Positions 32,564 through 40,583 of a stretch of 64,000 nucleotides of DNA are shown here, piece after piece (position 1 is the stretch's first letter; every line of letters begins with the position of its first letter). The DNA comes from an uncultured Flammeovirgaceae bacterium (GTDB lineage Bacteria; Bacteroidota; Bacteroidia; Cytophagales; Cyclobacteriaceae): assembly GCA_937883755.1 (NCBI GenBank), contig CAKZYA010000048.1:31449-95448 (forward strand), written 5' to 3'. The notes under the pieces were generated by a model. That model had not been told where the DNA came from. It saw nothing but the letters and a program-made list of their open reading frames with translations, and ran no database searches. Both the position numbers and the translations under genes were made by a program.

Positions 32564-33850
32564 ATGAACAAACTTACTACACTACTTACCCTTAGCATTT
32601 TTCTGTTAGCTTTTTCTGGCTGTGGTGACGATGAAGAAAATGAGCCAGATAACTCAAGAGCGGGTTTTCTAGCGAGTAAAGTTGATGAACTGGGCGAAAT
32701 AGATTTAGGTGATTTCACCATTCCTTCTTCCTACGATATTGATGGCACATTTGCCCCCGGGGCGTACAATGGGCAGCGACGAAGGCTAGCTCAGTTACAA
32801 GAAATCGTAGATTCTTCCCGTAACGAACCTATCTTTTGGGATTTACGAGCTGCTTTAGAAAACGAAAATCGGGATCAGTTTATCAGTGCCGATGCCCAAG
32901 GAAACTCGGACATTAGAACCAAGATTGATGAGCTAAATTTTGATAATGGTGATACTTCCGTGGCTGATCGCTTTGCGGAATTAGCTGATAGTCTCACCAT
33001 GTCGAGCCAAGCTAATTATACCGTAACTGCCAGCAATGGCGTAGCCGGAATGATTACTACAGGCGATAGAAAGCGACACGTGAGTGCTAAAGGTCTGGAG
33101 TATATTCAACTTTTGGAAAAAGGATTATACGGGGCAGTATTTTACGATCAAATGGTAGACGATTACCTACGTCCAACCCAAGCCGGAGCTGATAATGAAA
33201 AAGGGAATAACGAATCAGCCGTGGGTGACGAATACTCAACTATTGGTACTGATCGGCAGCACCGCTTTGATGAAGTATTTGGCTATTTGGGGGCTAACCC
33301 AGAAACATATCCAAATTCCTCTAATACATCCAATGGCGACGGACAATTTATTGCTAACTATACCTTCGATTTTAGCGACGAGACCGAAGACGCTTACGGT
33401 ATTAATCTGGCCGAAAAACTGATGGATGCTTTTATTTTCGGTCGGTCAGTACTGAAGGCAGGAGAAGGTTTTGGCCCTAGCAATGAAACTACTAATGAGG
33501 CGTACTACGAAGCTGCTCGGGCTGATATCAAACTATATACCGAAGCAGGAATAGCTGCCGCTGCTTTTCACTACTTAAATGATGCTATTGCTGATGTAAC
33601 CGACGAAGATAAACTTCATCACTTATCGGAAGCCCTGGCATTTATCTACGCTTTGTCTTTCAACTCCGAAGGAAAAATATCAGCTACCCAAGTACACGAT
33701 GTGCTACAGGAACTGGGATGGTCGAGTACTGACCCATCGTTGGGGGGAGTATACGAAGTCAACCTTTGGGAAGTAACCGATGAACAATTACAAGCAGCGA
33801 AAGATTTACTAGCCCAATCGTACCCTGGGTTTGGCGAAATACCTTTCTAA
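32564..33850 (+). CDS. DUF4856 lipoprotein of an imelysin-type iron locus
   Basis: A 428-residue lipoprotein: lipobox LAFSGC (Cys at about 20), then a mostly helical domain of the DUF4856 type (YNGQRRRLAQLQEIVDSSRN, FYDQMVDDYLRPTQ, and HHLSEALAFIYALSFNSEGK near the end). In Bacteroidota this family is regularly encoded with imelysin and a TonB receptor and is thought to take part in iron acquisition; the biochemical role is not established. The imelysin gene begins 25 bp downstream. A -7 box and iron-box-like site precede it. Confidence 0.82.
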   Translation: MNKLTTLLTLSIFLLAFSGCGDDEENEPDNSRAGFLASKVDELGEIDLGDFTIPSSYDIDGTFAPGAYNGQRRRLAQLQEIVDSSRNEPIFWDLRAALENENRDQFISADAQGNSDIRTKIDELNFDNGDTSVADRFAELADSLTMSSQANYTVTASNGVAGMITTGDRKRHVSAKGLEYIQLLEKGLYGAVFYDQMVDDYLRPTQAGADNEKGNNESAVGDEYSTIGTDRQHRFDEVFGYLGANPETYPNSSNTSNGDGQFIANYTFDFSDETEDAYGINLAEKLMDAFIFGRSVLKAGEGFGPSNETTNEAYYEAARADIKLYTEAGIAAAAFHYLNDAIADVTDEDKLHHLSEALAFIYALSFNSEGKISATQVHDVLQELGWSSTDPSLGGVYEVNLWEVTDEQLQAAKDLLAQSYPGFGEIPF

Positions 33851-33875
33851 TAGAAAATTCAAAAAGAAGAGAACG

Positions 33876-34970
33876 ATGAGAAATAGCTATTTGGTTTACT
33901 TACTTCTTGCTGGGTTAATGATGACCTTACTTATGGTTGCCTGTGAGAGTGAGGCCGAAGGGGAAACAGAGCCTAGTGAAACGGACTTCACCGATCTTCT
34001 CACTAATCAAGTCAATGAAATCATCATTCCTACTATGGTTACGTACCAGGAGAAAATGAGCGATTTTGCTAGCGCGGTAAATAGTTTTGCTTCGTCAACC
34101 GATGAAGATAACCTCGCTAGTGTACGAACGGCTTATCAGGAGGCCTACTTGGCATATCAGGCAACTGCAGTTCATAACTATTTCGCTACGGCTAATCAAA
34201 ATCTAATTCGAACCACAAACTTATTCCCGATAGATACTGACTTACTAGCCAATTTGATTGAGAATGAATCCTATAACTTTAGAACCTCAGCTCAGGAGCG
34301 AGCGAATGGGTTTCCCGTGCTGGATTTTATGCTCTACGGCTCGGCTGATGGTTTAGCTTACTTTCAGGAGAATGCTAAACGCTTGCCTTTTCTTCAGGCA
34401 TTGGTAGACGATATGAAGGCAAAATCGGATGCATTGGTGGAAGGATGGAGTGGCTCACTCAAGACCAATTTCGTAGAAAATGGCGGTACTGATTTAGGAA
34501 GCTCTATCAGTGTTCAACTCAACGAAAGCCTTATTTACTATGAAGATCACGTTCGTGAAAATAAGGTAGGTATTCCCATTGGTCGCCTGGGCCCAAATGA
34601 CTCGCCCATAGCGGCTGATGCAACTAAGATTGAAGCTTATTACCAGTCCCAGTCTGAGGGTAATGAAAGTTTTACCCTAGCTCTGTTGAAAGCTGCGGTA
34701 GAAGAAATGGAGGACTTATATCTGGGGAGAACCACTTCTGGCACCGATGGGGCAGGGTACGACGACTTAGTTACGACTCGTCAGCCATCCATCAGTACTG
34801 ATATTAAGGCGCAGTACCAAGCTATCTTCGATGAAATTCAGAATCGCACCTCTGTATCCGGTGATGATGCTTTATACGAAAAAGTTCAGGAGCTGATTAC
34901 GCTGTATAAATCAGACCTTTTTCCTATTTTGAATGTGCAGGATGCCGATGGTGCCAACGATGGCGATTAA
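33876..34970 (+). CDS. Imelysin-family lipoprotein with altered metal motif
   Basis: A 364-residue lipoprotein (signal peptide with LLMVAC lipobox, Cys at about 24) and an imelysin/IrpA-type helical domain (peptidase M75 family): FTDLLTNQVNEIIIPTM, FPIDTDLLANLIEN and IGRLGPNDSPI. The place where classical imelysins carry GxHxxE reads GFPVLD here, so the motif's His and Glu are replaced by Pro and Asp. These proteins are implicated in iron uptake, not proteolysis. ATG 33876 is chosen because it starts the signal peptide; the upstream frame overlaps DUF4856. A strong terminator follows 33 bp later. Confidence 0.85.
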   Translation: MRNSYLVYLLLAGLMMTLLMVACESEAEGETEPSETDFTDLLTNQVNEIIIPTMVTYQEKMSDFASAVNSFASSTDEDNLASVRTAYQEAYLAYQATAVHNYFATANQNLIRTTNLFPIDTDLLANLIENESYNFRTSAQERANGFPVLDFMLYGSADGLAYFQENAKRLPFLQALVDDMKAKSDALVEGWSGSLKTNFVENGGTDLGSSISVQLNESLIYYEDHVRENKVGIPIGRLGPNDSPIAADATKIEAYYQSQSEGNESFTLALLKAAVEEMEDLYLGRTTSGTDGAGYDDLVTTRQPSISTDIKAQYQAIFDEIQNRTSVSGDDALYEKVQELITLYKSDLFPILNVQDADGANDGD

Positions 34971-35003
34971 TTAACTACACTATAGAATCTAACCGATAAA
35001 AAG

Positions 35004-35027
35004 GGTGCTGTAAAGCACCTTTTTTTT
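35004..35027 (+). terminator. Rho-independent terminator after the imelysin gene
   Basis: GGTGCT-GTAA-AGCACC is followed by eight T residues (35020-35027). This is a textbook intrinsic terminator lying only 10 bp before the HTTM start codon, so it either separates two transcripts or attenuates read-through into the HTTM-receptor pair. Confidence 0.85.
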
Positions 35028-35037
35028 GCGATTACCT

Positions 35038-36378
35038 ATGTCGCGAATAGAAAATATTAATACGTATCTGAGTCAGCCAGTTTCTATTGCCCCGCTGGTA
35101 GTATTTAGAATTGCTTTTGGCAGTTTGCTGCTGTACAGTACTATCCGGTTCGCTCAGCAAGGTTGGATACACACACTTTACATTGAACCCCAGTACCATT
35201 TTGGTTTTTTTCCCTGGTTAAAACCGCTGTCGGGTAACGGAATGTACTTCGTTTATTTACTGCTGGGAGTAAGTGCTTTAGGCATTATCATAGGACTCTT
35301 ATATCGAGCTAGTACTACTACGTTTTTCATTCTCTTTACCTACTGCGAGCTGATTGATAAAACTTACTACCTGAATCATTATTACTTAGTCTCGTTGCTC
35401 ACATTTTGGCTAATGATTGTTCCGGCGCATCGCTGGTATTCGGTAGATTCGGTATTGTTTCCCAAGTTGAAATCAGCCTACTGTGCTCACTGGCATATTT
35501 TGATATTCAGAGTACAACTGTCCATTGTCTATTTTTTTGCGGGACTAGCCAAGGTCAATCTGGACTGGCTGTTTCGGGCGCAACCATTAGCTACCTGGCT
35601 ACCCGGGAGGTACGACTTACCTATAATTGGCGATTGGCTACACTTAAAGGAAGTAGCGTACCTATTTAGCTGGGCAGGATGTCTATACGATCTAACTATC
35701 TGGATGCTTCTTTGGATACGGAAAACGCGAGGAGTTGCTTACTTTTTTGTATTAGTATTTCATATCCTGACCGCCATTCTCTTCCCCCGTATTGGGATGT
35801 TTCCCTATATCATGATTACTTCCACGATAATTTTCTTTTCGCCCGCTTGGCATCAGAAAGTGTTATCGTACTTGCCGTTTTCCCGATTCTTTGCTACTGA
35901 TGAAAGCCTTCGTCCGGCACAAATCGCCAGAAGTCCGTATATTGCGGTCTTATTAGGTCTGTATTTACTGCTGCAATTGTATCTACCTTTCCGTTATCTT
36001 CATTACTCTGGCAACCTTTTCTGGCATGAGCGAGGCTATCGGTTCAGCTGGCGGGTGATGTTGATGGAAAAAAATGGCTACACATCAATTATCGTTCGTG
36101 ATCCAAAAAACAACACCCAAAAAGAAATAGAGCAAGACAACTATCTAACCCCCTTTCAGAAACAGCAAATGCGCTCCCAACCCGACATGATGCTACAGTT
36201 TGCTCGCTACGTAGGCGACCAGTTTCAGACTGAACATGGCTATCGTCCCGAGGTGTATGTAAAAAGCCGTTTGTCGCTAAACGGAAGAAGAAGTCAGCCA
36301 TTCACCAACGATACAGTCGACGTTTATAACGCTGATAACCCCCTCAAATACAACTGGATTTTATCCTTGACCGAATGA
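35038..36378 (+). CDS. HTTM (vitamin K-dependent carboxylase-like) membrane protein
   Basis: A 446-residue integral membrane protein of the HTTM family, which shares a fold with gamma-glutamyl carboxylases. Several hydrophobic segments are clear (VSIAPLVVFRIAFGSLLLYS, SIVYFFAGLAKVNLDWLF, AYFFVLVFHILTAILFP), followed by a soluble C-terminal part with HERGYRFSWRVMLMEKNGYT. HTTM genes are regular companions of imelysin/DUF4856 loci in Bacteroidota, but their chemistry there is unknown. ATG 35038 is used; the stop overlaps the next receptor start (ATGA), which implies coupling. Confidence 0.85.
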   Translation: MSRIENINTYLSQPVSIAPLVVFRIAFGSLLLYSTIRFAQQGWIHTLYIEPQYHFGFFPWLKPLSGNGMYFVYLLLGVSALGIIIGLLYRASTTTFFILFTYCELIDKTYYLNHYYLVSLLTFWLMIVPAHRWYSVDSVLFPKLKSAYCAHWHILIFRVQLSIVYFFAGLAKVNLDWLFRAQPLATWLPGRYDLPIIGDWLHLKEVAYLFSWAGCLYDLTIWMLLWIRKTRGVAYFFVLVFHILTAILFPRIGMFPYIMITSTIIFFSPAWHQKVLSYLPFSRFFATDESLRPAQIARSPYIAVLLGLYLLLQLYLPFRYLHYSGNLFWHERGYRFSWRVMLMEKNGYTSIIVRDPKNNTQKEIEQDNYLTPFQKQQMRSQPDMMLQFARYVGDQFQTEHGYRPEVYVKSRLSLNGRRSQPFTNDTVDVYNADNPLKYNWILSLTE

Positions 36379-38795
36379 TAGCACGACCACTGACGATTAT
36401 TTTTTGGGGGATACTACTTCAAGTATCAAATAGCTGGGCACAGCAACGAGCAGTACTCCAGGGTGAGCTGAGAGATCAGGAAAACGAACCGCTAGAGGAT
36501 ATTTATATCTATTTGCCGAACCAAAAGCAATCGACAATGACGGATCAAGCGGGACAGTTTAAACTCGAACTATCGGCTAATCAAACCTACGTACTATCGT
36601 TTCAGAGCATCCGTATCGAGCCATTTCAGCAGTCAATCTATCTGAAGGGTGACACTTCACTGTTTATTACAGTAGAAGAGAAAGTACGGGAGTTGGGTGA
36701 AGTTGTAGTAGAATCCGATGCGTTTGGTATTCGGCAATTGCGCTCAATTGAAGCCGGAGGGCTGTACGAAGGAAAGAAAACTGAGGTAATTAACATTGAA
36801 AGGCTGATTGGCAACAAAGCGACTAACAACGCTCGGCAAGCATTCAGCAAAATTCCTAGCCTCAATATTTGGGAGAGTGATAATGCGGGGTTGCAACTTG
36901 ATATTGGCGGGCGCGGCCTTAGTCCCAAACGTACTTCCAACTTCAACACCCGCCAAAATGGTTACGACATTAGCGCTGATGCGTTGGGTTACCCCGAGAG
37001 TTACTATACTCCGCCACTGCAAGCCGTGCAGCAGATTGAGGTAGTACGGGGTGCTGGGGCACTGCAATACGGCAGTCAGTTTGGCGGTTTAGTGAATTTC
37101 AAACTAAAGCGGGGTAGCGCAGAAAAACCCGTAAATTTTGAGTCGCAGAATACCTACGGGGCGTATCAGTTTTTTAATACATTTAATAGCTTACACGGAC
37201 AAGCGGGTAAACTAAATTACTACAGCTACTTTCAGTATAAGCGGGGCGATGGCTGGCGGGAAAATTCGGTATTTGATCAGTATGGGGCATTTGCCAGCTT
37301 GCGCTACGAAGCGACTGAGAAGCTTAAGGTCGGGTTTGATTATACCTACATGTACTACCTGAGCCAGCAAGCGGGTGGGTTGACTGACGAGGCTTTTGCC
37401 CAGAACCCCCGGCAGTCGAATCGAGACCGGAACTGGTTTCGGGTAAATTGGAATTTGGCTGCTTTGCTATTGGAGTACGAAATCTCATCTAAAACGAAAT
37501 TATACAGCCGAACTTTTGGGTTGATGGCCAGGCGGACTTCGCTTGGCTTACTAGAAACTCCCGATGTGGAAGACCCACTGTCGAACCGAGACTTAATTGA
37601 TGGAAAATTCCGCAACGTAGGTAATGAAACCCGTTTGGTGCAAACGTACCAGGGACTCAAAGACCAGGAAAATACAATACTGGTGGGTACTCGGCTCTAC
37701 CGAGGCTTTACTAATTTTAGCCAGCAATTTGGTACGGATGGAACGGATGCTGACTTCACTCGGGTAGATACAACATTTTTAGACCGCCGAAAATCTGACT
37801 TTGATTTTCCTAACTTTAATGCGGCATTTTTCGCCGAGAATATCTTCCGCCTAAGTGAATCATTAAGTCTGATTCCAGGTATCCGGTACGAATATATCAA
37901 CACCAAATCCCGAGGTTCATTTAGTACGACTATCCGTACCAATAGCTTTGGTGATTTTGTGGAAGATGTACGCACCGATAGCACGGCTAACGAGCGACAT
38001 ATCTTTTTGTACGGCTTAGGCCTGTCTAAAAAACTGAAAGATCGCTACGAAATTTATGCTAATGCTACGGCGAATTACCGGGCGATTAACTTTACTGATG
38101 TTCGAGTTCAAACTAATACACAATTAGTCGATACTTTGATTAAAGACGAAAGTGGTTACAGTTTTGATCTGGGCGTTCGCCGTCTGGATTTTGACCCCTT
38201 TTTTCTGGAAGCAGGCGTTTTTTACCTTCAGTACGATGACCGGATTGGCGAAGTCATTGATGATGGGCTGCGGGTACGTACCAATATTGGTTCAGCCCGC
38301 ATTGTAGGAGTGGAGCTTTATTTGGAAGTAGACGTGCTGAAATCGCTCGGCAAAAGTAGCGAACATAAGGTGAGTGCGTTTGTGAATGGCTCACTAAACC
38401 GAGGTGTTTATACCCAAATCAACCCTCGGGCAGCGATAGGGGTAAGGTCAGGTAATCGTTTAGAAGACTTGCCTAACTACAATATTAAATCAGGGATTAG
38501 CTACGGTTTTCGTGGGTTTTCGGCCTCACTCCAGGGAACGTTCATCGGCGAGCAGTTCTCAGATGCTGCTAATACCGAGGAAGCATTTAAAGGAGTGTTT
38601 GGCGTAATTCCAGCTTATTATGTTCTGGACTTCTCCGCCCGATATGATTTTACCGAAAGATTAGGGCTTTCCACTAGCGTCAATAACTTACTAGATCGTT
38701 CGTACTTCACCCGGCGGGCAGTGGCTTACCCCGGTCCCGGTATTATTCCCGCCCTGGGTCGCACTTGGAATGTGACCTTGCGTTTTGCATTATGA
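36375..38795 (+). CDS. TonB-dependent receptor, FecA-like, of the imelysin locus
   Basis: An 806-residue outer-membrane receptor: signal peptide (ending NSWAQ, about residue 22), carboxypeptidase-D-like domain (about 27-105), a plug (ARQAFSKIPSLNIWESDNAG, IEVVRGAGALQYGSQFGG), and a barrel ending YPGPGIIPALGRTWNVTLRF. The RNGYDISADALGYPESYYTP-like stretch is typical of ferric dicitrate-type receptors. It overlaps the HTTM gene by 4 bp and is the transport component of the imelysin/DUF4856 locus. The ferric ligand is unknown. Confidence 0.88.
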   Translation: MIARPLTIIFWGILLQVSNSWAQQRAVLQGELRDQENEPLEDIYIYLPNQKQSTMTDQAGQFKLELSANQTYVLSFQSIRIEPFQQSIYLKGDTSLFITVEEKVRELGEVVVESDAFGIRQLRSIEAGGLYEGKKTEVINIERLIGNKATNNARQAFSKIPSLNIWESDNAGLQLDIGGRGLSPKRTSNFNTRQNGYDISADALGYPESYYTPPLQAVQQIEVVRGAGALQYGSQFGGLVNFKLKRGSAEKPVNFESQNTYGAYQFFNTFNSLHGQAGKLNYYSYFQYKRGDGWRENSVFDQYGAFASLRYEATEKLKVGFDYTYMYYLSQQAGGLTDEAFAQNPRQSNRDRNWFRVNWNLAALLLEYEISSKTKLYSRTFGLMARRTSLGLLETPDVEDPLSNRDLIDGKFRNVGNETRLVQTYQGLKDQENTILVGTRLYRGFTNFSQQFGTDGTDADFTRVDTTFLDRRKSDFDFPNFNAAFFAENIFRLSESLSLIPGIRYEYINTKSRGSFSTTIRTNSFGDFVEDVRTDSTANERHIFLYGLGLSKKLKDRYEIYANATANYRAINFTDVRVQTNTQLVDTLIKDESGYSFDLGVRRLDFDPFFLEAGVFYLQYDDRIGEVIDDGLRVRTNIGSARIVGVELYLEVDVLKSLGKSSEHKVSAFVNGSLNRGVYTQINPRAAIGVRSGNRLEDLPNYNIKSGISYGFRGFSASLQGTFIGEQFSDAANTEEAFKGVFGVIPAYYVLDFSARYDFTERLGLSTSVNNLLDRSYFTRRAVAYPGPGIIPALGRTWNVTLRFAL

Positions 38796-38802
38796 AAACG
38801 TG

Positions 38803-39129
38803 TTAATGATTAAGTACTCTATAAGCTTCGTGCATCGTCAGTGCTTCACGAATGAGGCTTTTCAGGGCGTGCACATCGTTACGGTTCAGACAAAACCCCA
38901 TATACGAATGTGAACTACAAATAATCGCGTGAGGCTTATTCTTAAAATCATAGCAGAATTTATCCGAAGATAAGCTGTCTAATGTTTGAATAAATTGATT
39001 CAGTTCAGAAGGCATGAAGGATACACAAGCACTACGATAAACCAACGAATAACTTTCGCAACCAGGGCACCAACTCATTTGAGCAACTTCGGTTTCATTA
39101 AGAGTAATAGGAGGTTTGATGTTACACAT
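38803..39129 (-). CDS. Small uncharacterised protein beside the PepSY operon
   Basis: A 108-residue soluble protein with five cysteines, including C-x-x-C in SWCPGCESYSL and C..C-like spacing in HAIICSSHSYMGFC. Its C-terminal half aligns with the protein upstream of ferritin (19585-19917). ATG 39129 is chosen because the upstream codons read through an AT-rich repeat spacer. It lies 127 bp downstream of the PepSY gene and ends 7 bp from the convergent receptor gene. Both family members beside iron genes suggests an iron-related role, but no function is known to me. Confidence 0.65.
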   Translation of the reverse strand: MCNIKPPITLNETEVAQMSWCPGCESYSLVYRSACVSFMPSELNQFIQTLDSLSSDKFCYDFKNKPHAIICSSHSYMGFCLNRNDVHALKSLIREALTMHEAYRVLNH

Positions 39130-39255
39130 AGGTTTTAGTTGATAATTGACAATGGATAATTGATAATGAATTGGAAGAGGGGAGATTGAAGCGATTCTCC
39201 GCCAGGACGGGAGCAAGAAACTATTCGCCGAGTTGTAAGGGCTGAGTATTCATGG

Positions 39256-40581
39256 TTAACTATGGTGAGCTAATTCTCGTTTTACTATTTTCTTCATTCG
39301 GTATTCAAACAGATACCAGGTTACGACAATAAAGATTACCCAACCCGTAGTGATTAGCAGCAAAGCAGTTAGGGAAGCACGGTATTGAGTAGCTAGAATG
39401 GTATACATAAATCCTAACATTATTCCGTATATCGCCCAGTTTACATACTTCCAGTAGCCCATTTTCTGAGCCTTCCATTTGGTTTTCCCTTTTACTTTAC
39501 GCTTCTGACTGATCCAAATTCCGGTCAGTACCAGCGAGGAAATTCCTAAGCCTAACAAGAACCAAATAATCTTAGTAATCAGTCCACCCCAATTACCAAA
39601 ATGCAGTGGATCAGCAATATCATTAAGCCAGGTAACGGTCGGTAATGATGAAGCCCGTTGCACCTTTAGTACCTCAAAAGTTGTAGGGTGCAGATATACC
39701 CGATTAGCGCGGTTGCGAACGAGTGGCTCATCGCTTTTCCCAGTAAGGTAAAGGGCTGAGGTAGGACTGGACGGGGGAAGAATGTCTTTTACTACTAATC
39801 CTTCAATCTCTTGTTGCGCTACCTTTACGGCTTGATTGTAATCGATAGTACGTTGTATTTCGGCGAAAGCTGCCGAGTCAGCAATTGGCTCACTTAATTG
39901 AGGGGCTTGGGTATTGGCAATAGTCGATACGCCACCTACGTTTACTCGTTCTACAAAATACCAGATCCCGGTCACTGAAAACAGAATCGTAAACGGAACT
40001 GACCAAACTCCCACCAGTCGGTGTAAACTGCGGAAAAATACTATTGCGCCCTTTCCAGTCTTTAGTTCAAACAGCTTTCGGTACCACTTTTTGTAAAAAA
40101 ATAGCGCAGTCAGTAGCGAAATCAGCAGCATGAAGCCAAAGACTAATACAGTAAAGTGGCCAACCTGAAAGGGAATGAACAGATAGTAGTGCAAATCGCG
40201 AAAGAACCGCTGAAAAGTAAGGTTCACGATACCCTGCACCTCCCCAGTATAAGGGTTAGCAAACAGATAACGGCGTTGCCCGTCTTGCACTAGATGAATG
40301 ATATTGCACAAATAAGGCTCTTCCGGAGTATTCCAATAAACAATCTTCCCATCGGGAAAAGCTGTATGAATATTTGCTGCTATTTGATTGTGAGGTACTA
40401 GTGCCGCCTGTGGGGTAGCCTCGCTTGAATAAGCCCGGCTTTCGGGAATAAACAACCAGTCCATTTCATGACTCAGTGTAGCCAGTGTGCCAGAAAAGCA
40501 TACAACAAAAAATAATACACTAAGCTTGATGCCAATCCAGCTATGAATTTTGAACAGCTTTTTTCTGTCGAGCTTAATCAT
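39256..40581 (-). CDS. PepSY-associated transmembrane protein (iron-regulated type)
   Basis: A 441-residue inner-membrane protein with four or five helices: FKIHSWIGIKLSVLFFVVCF near the N-terminus, FTVLVFGFMLLISLLTALFF, LHRLVGVWSVPFTILFSVTG, and C-terminal segments. Soluble PepSY-like domains lie between them (VYLHPTTFEVLKVQ). Members carry haem-ligand-like His in the helices and act as ferric-siderophore reductases or siderophore-linked permeases with TonB receptors. It begins 2 bp after the stop of the (frameshifted) siderophore receptor and is clearly its operon partner. Confidence 0.87.
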   Translation of the reverse strand: MIKLDRKKLFKIHSWIGIKLSVLFFVVCFSGTLATLSHEMDWLFIPESRAYSSEATPQAALVPHNQIAANIHTAFPDGKIVYWNTPEEPYLCNIIHLVQDGQRRYLFANPYTGEVQGIVNLTFQRFFRDLHYYLFIPFQVGHFTVLVFGFMLLISLLTALFFYKKWYRKLFELKTGKGAIVFFRSLHRLVGVWSVPFTILFSVTGIWYFVERVNVGGVSTIANTQAPQLSEPIADSAAFAEIQRTIDYNQAVKVAQQEIEGLVVKDILPPSSPTSALYLTGKSDEPLVRNRANRVYLHPTTFEVLKVQRASSLPTVTWLNDIADPLHFGNWGGLITKIIWFLLGLGISSLVLTGIWISQKRKVKGKTKWKAQKMGYWKYVNWAIYGIMLGFMYTILATQYRASLTALLLITTGWVIFIVVTWYLFEYRMKKIVKRELAHHS

Positions 40582-40583
40582 AT

